Below, piece after piece: positions 25,973-49,534 of a stretch of 64,000 nucleotides of DNA. Under the pieces are notes generated by a model. That model ran no database searches and was not told the DNA's origin. It was given only the letters and a program-made list of their open reading frames with translations. The position numbers and the translations under genes were made by a program. Numbering within the stretch: position 1 is the first letter of the stretch; the number at the start of each line of letters is the position of its first letter. The DNA is from Prunella strophiata (Eukaryota > Chordata > Aves > Passeriformes > Prunellidae): contig JAZBQD010000027.1 of NCBI GenBank assembly GCA_036583965.1, forward strand, positions 22,699,001 to 22,763,000. Reading direction: 5' to 3'.

Positions 25973-28900
25973 GGTTAAAACATTTTTCTCTGTGTTGTGT
26001 TCTTGCTTTTTTGACTGGAAGCACTTTTGTCTTGCACCAGGATTTTAATAGTGGCTTCAAAGCCTGATTAATGTACTTGTAGTCTGCCTTTTGATATCAG
26101 AATCTAATTATACTTTCTTAGGAAAATATTGTAATTACTATTCAAATGTAATTAAGAGAACAGATAATGAATGTCACCTAAAATAAAATAGAGTCCTGAA
26201 ATTCTCACTTACACTATAGTGCTGCTCCAGAAACAGATATAGTGCTTTCATTATGTAATGTTTGTTTCTGACAGTGGGCAGAGTTACACAGGACTCATAA
26301 GCTTCATAACTGCAGCCTTTTATCCTGACTGTGAGTAAATGGGCAATACATCATGGAATATGTAAATTCAGACAAATAAAGAATGGCAGTTAAAAAGCTC
26401 ATCTAATGCTAAAACATCCTTGAGTTTCTGCAACTGTATGTCTTTGGGGGAAAATGTGTTGTAAATTATACATACTTCTAATTCAAAACAAATAGCTTCT
26501 ACAAATTACATGGCTAGTGATTCAGGAGGGTGCAGAACAGCATTTTAATCTCTCCTACACCTTGAAGTACCCTGTCTGTCTAGCAGAGATGGAGTTAGGT
26601 TCCCTGACAACTGTAACCACTGTCAAGGTTCATCACAAAGGGAAGGAGAAGAGCTCTGGGAAGCCTTGATAAACACTGAGCTGATAGGCCTGAGTGCTTC
26701 TAGCTGTCCTTATAATTACACACCAGATACTTTCTGATGGCACAAAGGCTTAATAGCTGCTGGTAATTTGTCAGCTTCATGTGCTAACCTTCCAAGGAAT
26801 TACCACCATCAGCTTTCCAATTTTTTATCCCATTCAGAAGCTTCTATGCATTATACTCTATTTCTGAAAGGTCTTCAATAGCAAATGTATTTTTTTTCCT
26901 CTTCAATAAAAACTACTGAGCACATTGTACACCCAGGCTCCTACATGCATGTATAGTTGTATCTTACCCTGTGTACCAAATTCTGCTTTCTGCTGGGCAA
27001 TGTAAGCAGATTTTAACCTTGGTAATTTAAATGAGCTAGTTCAGTACCACTTCCTTGTGTCACTGCAAGCAATGTGTTCCTGAAGACCTTGGAGGGCCAC
27101 AACTGGGTGCTAACCTGAACTAGAGGGGACTTTGACACCTTAGTGCCTCACTTCTTCTGCTCCAAAGAATCCATGCAGTGAACTATGCAGCCCCTCAGTG
27201 AATCAGCCTGATAATATGTCAAACACACTCTTAAGTTCCAAAGAAGTATCAGCTAAAAACCTTCTGTATCTTTGCAAGATTACTAGATAAAAACCTGAGA
27301 GCTCAAGTATAAATCAGTACAAAGCTACCATCTGAAGCCTTCCATGGCAGAACTCCTAACTTCATGTTCTCTATAAACTTGGATAGATAGAAGCATCTAT
27401 TAATATTATATATATGAAAAGATTAGCATTTTTAATGTAAAATGCAGACAGTTTTCTCAGGGATTAAAAATATATTAATGCTTCTGGAAAGGATGGAAAG
27501 AGAGAGAGACAGACCAGAATGGCTCTTAGGTGCATTCTGTGGCCTAACAGCACCAGGTCTGAGTGTAATAAAGCCCCAATTACCTAATCTAGGGGAGGAT
27601 AGCTGGCATCTCCTTCTACCCAATGATTTAATTTGGCCTGTCAGCCAGGGATAATTGGTTTCTGGTTGACTGAAAAAAGTGACAGTGACATCAGCTCCCT
27701 GCTACCCTCCAGTGACTGAAATTCCTGTTGTCTCGTACCAGGGCCTCAGCACTCAGGGTGCCCCAGCAGCTTTACAGATCTCTCACCAGGCAGTGCAATG
27801 GAAATGCAGCAGTGTAAGACACAGAGAAACTTTCTCATGCTGTTTACTCTATACATTTTCACAATATACTTTTGAGAACCAAGATTATTTCTGTACAGGA
27901 AAGTCTGGTTATGCTTGTTTTACTTGATAATTTGATAATGTTGTTGCAGTTACAATGGTCTAAGGCAATAAATAAAGCAAGATTTATTGGGAGAGGCAAT
28001 AATACCTTTTATTAAAATACCTTTACTAACAAATAGCTTTTACTAACCAGCTGATATGGCTGGAAAAATAGAGATGATTTTGGGCACTTGAAGTCTTCTC
28101 AAAGTCACGCTCCCATGAGCTGGGGCACTGTTTTTAGTTCCAGCGGTGCCATACTCCAGCTGAACTAATAAAAGACATTTCACTTCTCCCCAGTTCTTGC
28201 CTTGTTTAAAGGAAAATACCTCTGATGCTAGTGGCATGTTATTGCAAAAGGTTTAGTGTGCTCTGTTGAAAACATCACCCAAAACAACAGCAAACTAACA
28301 TGTTAAGTCCTTATTTCTTCTTTACACAGCTTCAGGCAGGGGTACAGTTTTAATTTACAGTAATTTTGTAGCACTGCTTAAGACTTGCATCAGTAGAGGG
28401 CAGACAGATATTTCCTCCAGTGCTATTCTCTCTGGTTCAGCTTTCCTCTCAGCCTCCTTTGCCCTGAGCTGCCAGGCACCAGGGTGGAGCAGGCAGGGCT
28501 GGCAGGAAATCACACGGGCAATTTCCCTCTAGCCAGGATTTCTTCAGTTGCCATCTTTTTCAAAGTGGGAAGGCAATGCAGTGCACCTGTGAATCCACCC
28601 ATAGAGCTGGCCTAGTACTGAGTTCAGAATTAACAGACCTAGCATTTCTGCTTTACTGTGACAGCAGGGAGTGTCTTGTTCCTGGCCCCTGCTGACTTCA
28701 CCTCAGGGCTGCACTGGATTACCATTCCATGAAGAAATCTGTTCTGTGGCAGCCTGTTGCCATACAGCTCTCTGCAACTTCCACACTGTATGAATCCCCT
28801 GGAAAAAGATGGCAGATTGTTGTTATTCAACTCATGTCTGCCTGCAGAACACTCCAGAGAACAAAACCCAAGCAGAGGTGGTGTCCACCCTTCCCTGCAC

Positions 28901-31394
28901 TAGACTTCCCAGACAGACCGAGGCAGGCTGATACAGTCAGAGTGTATCTGAGCTCCTTCTCTCCACGTTTCACTTGCTGCACTAGAGAGGAGACAAGGGG
29001 AGAAGCCTGATCAACATGATTCACATGTCAAGCATCCATAATAGTGCAAGCAGCCTCCAGCTGATTAGTGCCTCAGAGAGTGCTGAATCGAGAGACTGGG
29101 GTGGTCTTTTCATGGCCTGTGTGAAAGAATTTCTTGGCAATGGTTCCAGCAATGGACTTTATTCAGCACTGTTGGCTAGATAACTTGTTGGAGTCTCTAG
29201 GCAATCTTATAACCCTTTCACTTCACAGCCTAATTTAAAACATTTGTGTGTATGTGGTGATTGGCAATAAAAAACAGAAAAATCTCAGGCTAGAGGAAGT
29301 ACAGGTTTTGTGGGTTCTTCCCTAGATTCCACCCATCACTGACACATCTGGGATTACGAAAAGAAAGAATGACAGCACAGGTCATGTTTCAGCAGTGTCA
29401 TGCACCATGAACTCATGGCAAATTAGCAATAAAATTCCTAGAGAGAGAGACATTTACCTTAGCAAAAATGTTGTGGCCAGAGTAAAGGCAGCTGTTTGAA
29501 GGAGGATGTGAATGTATGTGCTACTAGATTTATAACTGGGTGCTTACAGTGATCAGTTCTTAAGGAATATATTGGCAATAAACTGAAATAACTCAACCAG
29601 GTATTAAAACTTGCATGCTATTTTTATGTAAGTTTATTTCTGTTTAGTTGGCAGCTAACTGCTTAAGAGTTGATTCTCTATCTGCTTATTATTTAAACAG
29701 TATTTGATTCAAGTATCTGTCATTTCTAGTTCCACTGTATCTCAGAAGGGAAGATTTTGAGCTGGAGAACAAGTACTTTAAGATGAAACCACCTCCTTCA
29801 AAACCAAACCTTCTTGCACAAAGATACTTCTTAATTTCCAACAATTCAAAACTATTTATTTGATAAATACACTGTTTTCCTGGACAAATCAAAGCAGCTG
29901 CATTTGCAAATTCTGTACAGTAAGTGAGCAAGTGCTTATTCCTTAATTGATGCTGTCTTTAATTAAAGTAAAAATCAGCTTTTTAACCTATGTGGGATAG
30001 TGTATTAACTGGCAAGAAAATGTATCATGAATAAGCATTGGAACAAAAGGGATTAATATAGTTAAATTTTGTCTGTACCTCTTGTACTTTGTACCAACTG
30101 CAGAAGACTTAATGCTGAAAGAACTATAATGACCTGAGATTTCAAGGACATTTTCTTTCCAGAGCATAATTATTGCAGCAATGCCAGGCATGGTAATGGA
30201 TCACTTAGCACTGTATGGTTTTTCTTTGAACTAAATCCTTCATGTATCATAAAATAGCAAGAGAAGAAAAGTATTACCTAGGCTTGTGCTAAGTCAAAAC
30301 GGCTGCTGAACTTGTGTACAGTTTGGCAATAAGCTGTAGGTGCTTTACAGACTGCCAAGAAACCACATTGTACTCAAAACAGAGTAAATAATAGCAGAAG
30401 CAAATAAAGAAAAAATCAGGTAAGTTATCTAGGGAATGAAACCCAAACCCTTCCCAAAGCCCCCCTAACAACACAGGAGAAACTATCTCTGTCCCAGGGA
30501 ACACTTCCCTAACTTGGTTATGCTTGCTGGCAAAACAGTTGTCATCAAGGCTGCATTTTCCTTATGTATTTCACTCATGGAAACTGATTAAGCAATTAGT
30601 TTTATACTTTCCAAATGAGGGATTTGCTATGGAAACAGTAAGACCCAAGAAGCCAATTACCCACTAATGATGTTTTTATGTGCTTGCTATTTAGATTAGA
30701 GTGAAATGTAAGGCTCAGCTTAAAATCTAAAGTGCCTTGCTCTAGAACTTTCTTTTTCCATGCAAAATCAAAACAGAGAAACTTACCAAACAGAGAAATT
30801 AATTTTTACAGATTTAGGTACAGTTTAACTATTCTGCAGAAATAAAAGGGGGGCATGCACAAGGAACATCCTAAAAGAGCAGATGGCTGAGAGGTAAGCA
30901 GATTTTTGTCTTCAGTGCAAGAAAACCATAGTAATCTTGATTGCTCTATTTTTATTGACACCATTGCTTTCACTACATAATAACTGAAAAAAAGAACTGA
31001 TACTACTTAGAATATTATTTGAGATAGTTTGCTATTGAATTAATTTTATTGTAATGTACTATTAAAAATGAAAACAAACAAACAAACAACAAACCCAAAG
31101 TCGAAGTTAAATACGTGTACACTTCAAGGAAACTGCAGGGCTCTGAGTACAGGCAGTACAGCAACACTCAGGAGGTAACAAATGCTTTAAGAACACTCAG
31201 TATTTTTATTGTATTTTTATTTTAAAATGCAAGACCTTCGAGTCACACTTTGTTCAGTATCCATTTACAGCTCACAAATACAGAATGCATGTCCGTGGAA
31301 TAAAGTTTAATCCTCCATTGATCTTCTTTAAGGCTGTCAGGAAAAGAAGCTCATTTTCGGTGTCACATTGCCAGTGGCAGTTGGTTCTCCTGGA

Positions 31395-32050
31395 GCGATG
31401 GAGCTGGAAGGAGCAGGAGGCAGCGCTCAGGAGAGGAGCGGCGCCCCCGAGCCGAGGGCAGCTCTGCGGCTGACCCGGGGAGCACGGAAAGCGGGCATTT
31501 CATGTCAAGCGCTTCAAAACACTCAAGCAGAAAACAAATTTAAACTCGTATTGTTGAACGGAACTACGGGAAGCAGGAAACCCGGGAATTTCACAAGTCC
31601 CTTCTCGCACTGCTCCAAAGCAGGAGTCAGCCTCGGTGGGGTGTGATGGCGCAGAGCTGGCGGCAGCTCGGCCATACCAGCCGCTGGCGCTGTTGGAGCG
31701 AGCTCTCCTGCTTCTCGCTCGCCACTTCCACCCTCGGGGCCGCGTTCCGCCGCCGGGCCCTGTGCGGGCGCGGCCCCGCGCCCCGGTGCCGCCCGCGCAG
31801 CCGCCCGCCCCGCCCCGCCCCGCTCGGAAGCGCCGCCGTGACCCCGCTGACGCGGGCGGCGGGCCCGGAGAGAACGAGCTGCGGTGTATTAATAATAACA
31901 AGAGTGCACGCCCGTGCCGGAGCGGGGCACAGGCTAAATGCGGCCGGAGCCGAGCGAAGGCAGCCCGGCCGCCGTCTCAGAGCTAATAATAGGCAGCGTC
32001 TGCTCAGTGGCTCGCGGCAGGTTGTGCCGCCGTCTGCAACGCAGAGAGAG
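31395..32050 (+). promoter_or_regulatory. ZBTB41: CpG island / ZBTB41 promoter
   Basis: A sharp GC- and CpG-rich block precedes the ZBTB41 coding exon. It contains clustered GC boxes (repeated CCGCCCCGCCCC at 31799-31825), a CRE-like TGACGCG near 31848 and no TATA box, as expected of a housekeeping promoter. A non-coding first exon probably starts here. A possible acceptor (TTTTCTTAAG ending at 32211) precedes the ATG exon, but its donor partner (perhaps GCGGCAG|GTTGTG near 32030) is uncertain. Several frames are open through the island, as often happens in stop-poor GC-rich DNA. Confidence 0.7.
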
Positions 32051-32292
32051 TTTGGTGATTTAATAAAAGCCTCAGTTACGCAGATACATAAACCTAACAG
32101 TGAAACATAGAAAGCGTTATTAAAAATTGAAGTAATGTTTAAGTGCTAAGAATAATTTTTATCGTAATTCTTTTGGCAGAGTATGAAATTACTGTTGCGT
32201 GTTTTCTTAAGGTCTGGAGCAGAACCAAGTCTTCACGGGAACTCTTTGGTAATCACCTATGAAGCTCCTGATCCTGAAGTTGCACTTTTGCA

Positions 32293-44253
<11,961 letters not shown>

Positions 44254-47200
44254 TCAGACCATAACATTCCACCGAATTTACCAAGCCATCGGCCACCAGA
44301 AGGCTGACATGGCAACTAAGATTTATATTTTATATTTTATTTGGACTCATTAGGTCTCCTGCATAGTTTTGGGAAAACAATTTGTTTACATAATATTTGA
44401 ACATTTAGGCACAATTTGATGCATACGAAAGAGTGTTTCTTGTGATTTTAAGAGTTTTTAAAAATCTTATAGATGGTCTTTTAAAAATAATGCTCTGAAA
44501 TATCTTCTAAGGATAGTGGCTGAAAATGTAATTACATATCTGGCTATTAATTTATAAAAGTTGTTTGCCTTTCTGCATCTCCCTTTGAGTTAATGTTTTA
44601 AGTGGAATAGAAAGCATTCTAAAAGAATAAGGACTATTTAAAATCATGAAAGTTTCTAAGGGCAGGCAGGGCTATGAAACACAAACTTTGAATTATGTTT
44701 CACACAGAAATTAATATATAATTTTCTTGAACCTGAGGCATTTTTGGAGGATTTTAAAGGTGGCTGGACTGTGGAGCCTAGCCAGTGAACACAGGCACTA
44801 GGTTCTTCTGAAAAGTGATTTATGATACTTTATGAAGACACTAAACAAGGTGTTCAGTGATCCCCCTGAGTACAATTAGGCTGCCTCAATTTGGCCTCTT
44901 AGTTCTTCTTTGATCTCTAATATTGAATAATGTGGGAAGAACTAGACAGTGGTATTGTCAGTTTTCTGCACTTAGTTCTATATAATTTTAAGATGCATTT
45001 TTTCTTGCTTTTTCAATCTTCTTTGTATTCTGAAGTGTATCCCACACTCTAACTTCGAAAGAAATGGGAGTATTTGCAAGGTCATTTTAGTCCATGAACA
45101 GTCACAAAGGGTTGGCATGGCTTGACCCTTGCTAGAGCATAAATGATATCAGGGTCCCACATTAATGTACCCATTTTCAGGTTATCTGTGATGGAGGAGA
45201 AATTTTAAGACTGTTCCAGAACAGTATTTAATTTCTATTTAAAAAAAAGAAAATCATTAATTCTAAATCTCTTGTGAGTTGCTAATTAAATTGTTTTGTT
45301 TCTCACTTTCTTGTACTGTGTTTATAAACCAAAGTTAAAGTCTTGAGAGAATTTTATGTCTAATTATTTTTAGCTCTTTCTTTACTAGACATAAAGGGTT
45401 TTTTTTTCAAAAAAACCCATTTGGAACTACAGGTCTGGTGTCACCATGACATCTAGTATAGTTTAACCTCATCAAGCTTTCTCTTTTAAGTGTACTTTAA
45501 AAATAATTATTCTGTGTTTGTTTGGTGAATGTGATGCCAAAGAAAGTATCTGAAGTAACTTTATAATCTTCATAATTCCTTACAAGAATTGCATAATAAG
45601 ATTCCCATCTTACTAAGATGAGAATTAAGATTGAAATTTTCCTCCAGTTTTCTCTATTCTTAAATTATTATCTCAAAGAATCTTTAAAATGGGAAACTGG
45701 ATTTATGTGTATTGTTGTAACTGCTAAATTTATTCAATGAGCTGAGCACAAGGGAGTTGTGGTGATAAGGTGGCTCTCTTATCACAGTTCTACAAACTCT
45801 CAAGTGGCACAGATCATTTGAGATTGTGTTCAGATACTTTGGTGTTAGATTCTATTAATCATCTACTTCAGTGTTGAGCAGTTTGCAGGAGAGGGGCCAG
45901 AACTGCCTGAATGTTCATATTTTGAAGCTTGTACCCTAATGAATTCTTAACCTAAACACACCAAAGATTTCTGTTAGCTGTTAAATAGTGGCAGAGTTAT
46001 AGAATTTTAAGTGTTACCAATATTTAAATAGGACTTAGCCAAAGAAGCACAATAGAAGTCCTAAACTTTAAAAGTTCAGTTTCTAAAACAGGACTACATA
46101 TGTTTAACTGTTCTATGTTTGTATCTCTAAAAAAATTTAGAGCTGTGCTCTGGGAATGTTCAGACTGACATGCTGTAGATAGATCTGGGAAGAAGCTGAA
46201 GACTAGCAAATACACAGCAATAACAAGGCCATTGAATGCCACCTCCTGAAAGGACACTATCAAGTACTACTCTTTCTGCTTTCTGACTCCACCTTCATCT
46301 CCTTTCAAAATAAAACTGTTTTTGTCACCTTCACACTCCATGGCTTGAAAATGGCTGGTCTATGTGTACTTTTCAAGTCTACATGTGTGTATCATAGTTA
46401 TACTATTAATGTGCACATGAAACATGATTTCTACTGCATTTGTAATTGTACTGTTGAAAGTAACCCAACATCAGTGGTGTCAGTGCAGTGCTCAGACTAA
46501 AAGCCTAATTCTTGTTATTTCTTGTCCTTTCTGTCCTACAGTAGAAATAAGTATTGTGGGCTTTTGACAAAACAGTAGCTTCAAAGTGGTTGGTAAATAA
46601 TTGTTTCTTTTTAAAGTCCAGTCTGTTTGGAAGGCACTCTAGGAAAACACTGAAATGGAATTTGGAGCATATTTACTTGATAATGTCCTTTTTAAAATGC
46701 TTTCATAATTGTGCCTTTTATATCTATTCTAAAGAATGGCTTTTTTCTCTAGTTGAGTTGTTTATTCAGAAAACATTAAGGTCAATACCTTTCAAAGGGC
46801 TCCATGTTTGTGCATGCCCAACAAGAAATGGACTATAAAAGGACTCGTTTTTGAGAAAAACGAGCGTGCTCTTTGCTGTTTGGGTGACCAGAATTACTAG
46901 TCATTCCTGGAGAAAATTACCTACTAGCTCTTTGGTGTCCTTTTGTTTGCAGATAACCCTACTAGTTAGTGTTTGTACCTGCTGGTCAGGCTGGATCATT
47001 GCCAGTTGACAGTGAAAGACTATAGGAAAGCTTATGTGCTAGATACATAGTTTTTATTTTTATTTAATATCATGAGCTATGATTCGTATGGCTTTACATC
47101 TACTTAAAATTCATATATGAGCAAAGTAATTTTCATGGGCTGGGACTTCGTTTGGTAGGTGAAAATATCTGGTTTTTGCCTGATAGAAGATAATCCCTGC

Positions 47201-48700
47201 TAGGAGGACTGGGCTTGAAGGGCAGAGGTCTGCAGCTCACAGCTCATGGGCTGGAGCTCCTCAGTATCTGCTCCCCCCATTTCAATCTGTGCTCATCAGA
47301 GTGTGTGGGTGCTCTTGATGTGGAGGGGGCATTTACAATAAATGTTTTATCAGGCAGACAAAATCAGATCAGTTGAGTGTTTGTTGCCAAAGAAGGAAGA
47401 AGCAGGTGTCTCTTAAAAAGATCTCTAAAGAGTGTTAGGTGGCACATTGCAAAAAGTTGATCTTTTCCACATGCTGAACTTTGGGAAGAAAAGTGGAGTC
47501 CTTGCTGGTACTCCAGACTGCTGTGTGATTCTGATAACTTAGTGCACTCGTTCATTCAAACATTAAATTCTGTAATTTTTTGCTATACAGATTTCTGGTT
47601 GTAGACTGGGTTACTGCCTTTAATTCTTTTAGGGGGTTTTATGTTCAGTTTATTTATTTGTATTAGCATTTCCTCTTTGAGCACTGACACTTTTCTTAGA
47701 GAGGTGTATCCCTCATGGGTTCTTTTCATGCTGAGCATCAGTCATTGTAATGGTGATGATATTTTTCTGTAAGGCGGTGGTTTCCTTAAAAATACAGTGC
47801 TACTATAGCCTGGATTATAATTCCAGTGGTTGTTCCTGAAGATGGGTCATGCCAGACCACAATGACAAGAGCTGTATTTGGTGTCATCAAAGAGCTGAGC
47901 TTATTTCCCTGTAAGGAATGTGAAAGAGCCTCCAGAACTGAAGAACGCTTCCAAGGAGTCACCTCGCAATGTGCTTGATCCAACAGGAAACGTCTTATGG
48001 ACTGCTAAGGAATAAATGACCCTCAGGTTTTTCAATTTAGAATAACTTCTGTGTAGGAGTTCATGAATGTAGAATTATGAATGAATTCTGTTGTAGATAA
48101 ATAGGGCTTTTTTTTCCCTGATAATAAAAAATATGTGAAATTTTTCTGTGTGGAGCACACAAGCATAGCTGTTCCAGTCTGTGTGTTCCCCAAATGCCTG
48201 AGGCTAAAGGGAAGCAGAGTGCATTTATCTTGTGACTGTTGTCCTGTGGGATCTTGCTCTACAGCAGTCTCACAACAATTTGGTTATTTCATCCAAGAAT
48301 GTCACTGGCAGAATGTAATGCAGGGCAGTCACCTTGCTTAAGGCCGAAAGGGTCTATTTAATGGTTCATTAGAAATGGTTTTGTTTAAAAGGTTTTGATG
48401 GATTAAAGGTAAAAATGACAACATTTTTTTGAATCCCCCCCATAACCATTTTGGTCATGTTAAATGTTGGTCCTTTTATATGAAAGAATAGGGTGAAAAG
48501 AACTCAATATTTTGTCACTCATATATTGGGATAATGTGTTTTAAATGTGATCTGTACAGGTTGGTATTTTAGATGGAAGTCTTTAAAGTTGTCTTTTTAG
48601 GGGAAATCCTTTGCTGTAAGGAAAAGTTAGGAAGTGTACTGTAAATGTGGAAGTACTCAGTCCTATGTGTAATTTTGTTTGCTATAAAAAAAGTAAAGTT
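44254..48700 (+). other. ZBTB41 3'UTR and ZBTB41-ASPM spacer
   Basis: About 4.5 kb of AT-rich sequence without a gene separate the ZBTB41 stop from the ASPM CpG island. A long 3'UTR is likely because no AATAAA occurs for about 2 kb after the stop. Candidate poly(A) hexamers are at 46309-46314, 47337-47342, 48011-48016 and 48123-48128; the first is followed by a T-rich stretch. Which one is used cannot be decided here. Confidence 0.55.
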
Positions 48701-49048
48701 TTTTTGTCTTAACATTGTGTGCTTCCCAGGATTTCTTGCAGGGGTGCTTACAGCTAAGCTTTGATTTCTGCCCCCCAAGAGCATGAAAACACAGTGTTCT
48801 CTATGTCTTTCAACCTTCGTGAAAGAGAAACAGATGAGGCCGATGTTTTCACCAGTATTGCGTGTGTCTCATTCTCCTTTTGGCTTCGAAGTATTTAGTG
48901 AATTACGGTTATTTGCGCAGCCCGCGCTGGTGTGCCCGGCTCTCGGGGGTCCCTCACGGCGGTTGCTCCTCGCCCTTGTTTTGTTTCCTTTGCGAGCCCT
49001 CACGCGGCCCCGCGAGCTCGCCCTGTTTAAATGAAGCGCCGGGCGCTG

Positions 49049-49174
49049 ATTGGCGGACGGCCGAGGGGGGCGGGTCGGAACGGGCGCGAGCCGCGCTAGG
49101 ATTGGCTGAGGAGCGATGGGGCGGGGCTATCGTGCGCGGTCCGCGCGGGGATTGGCGGAGCCGCTGGGTTTGAA
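49049..49174 (+). promoter_or_regulatory. ASPM: three inverted CCAAT boxes plus CHR element, ASPM core promoter
   Basis: ATTGG (inverted CCAAT, NF-Y type) occurs at 49049-49053, 49101-49105 and 49151-49155, spaced 52 and 50 bp. A TTTGAA hexamer at 49169-49174, 64 bp before the start codon, matches the cell-cycle genes homology region (CHR) bound by MuvB/DREAM complexes. The GC-rich CCGC four bases upstream of it could act as a CDE. CCAAT boxes with a CHR are characteristic of G2/M-expressed genes, which fits ASPM. Motifs are seen directly; function is inferred. Confidence 0.65.
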
Positions 49175-49237
49175 CGCGCGAGCGGCGGTTGGCGCAGCGC
49201 TGCCCGTGCGGAGCCGCTGCCCCGCGCCTGCCCGGCC

Positions 49238-49534
49238 ATGGCCGCCGGCTCCGCCGCCGCAGCGGCGCGGGGGGACCGCAGCCCCGCCAGCAAGCCCGGC
49301 CGGCGGCGCTGGGCCCCGCGGGGCGGCGAGGAGGACGCGGATGAGGACCCCGCCGTGCTGGTCCTGAGCTACTTTTTCCGGCCGCCCTTCGTCAGCTTCG
49401 GCCGCTTGCGTGTGGGCGCCTCCCGCACGCGTCTGCTGGGCATCGACAACCCCAACGAGGATGATGCCGAGGTGGTCATCGACCGCTTCCCGGACAGGGG
49501 CTTCAGCATCGAGCCCCGCCGCTTCTTCGTGGAG
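49238..49534 (+). CDS. ASPM: ASPM exon 1 (start, first half of ASH domain)
   Basis: The ATG at 49238 begins an Ala/Gly/Arg-rich leader, then [20 protein letters not shown] and [19 protein letters not shown], aligning with human [20 protein letters not shown] and LALDNPNEEVAEV. The exon ends at GTGGAG|GTACGG in phase 0. Without splicing here, the frame stays open through the tandem array to a stop at 50669-50671. Confidence 0.95.

Larger units (their letters stand above)
17111..31390. other. divergent intergenic region CRB1 - ZBTB41
   Basis: About 14 kb separate the CRB1 5' region from the ZBTB41 CpG island. It is AT-rich, and no open frame shows a recognisable domain, conserved exon or codon structure. 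I see one CR1 3' end (20125-20265), a 29-bp T run (25944-25972), a short AAAC microsatellite (31073-31095) and otherwise apparently unique sequence. Regulatory elements for either gene could lie here but cannot be identified by eye. Confidence 0.65.

Noticed and set aside
17111..31390. A further gene between CRB1 and ZBTB41
   Set aside because: No conserved frame or exon-like structure seen; human synteny as I recall it also has none there.
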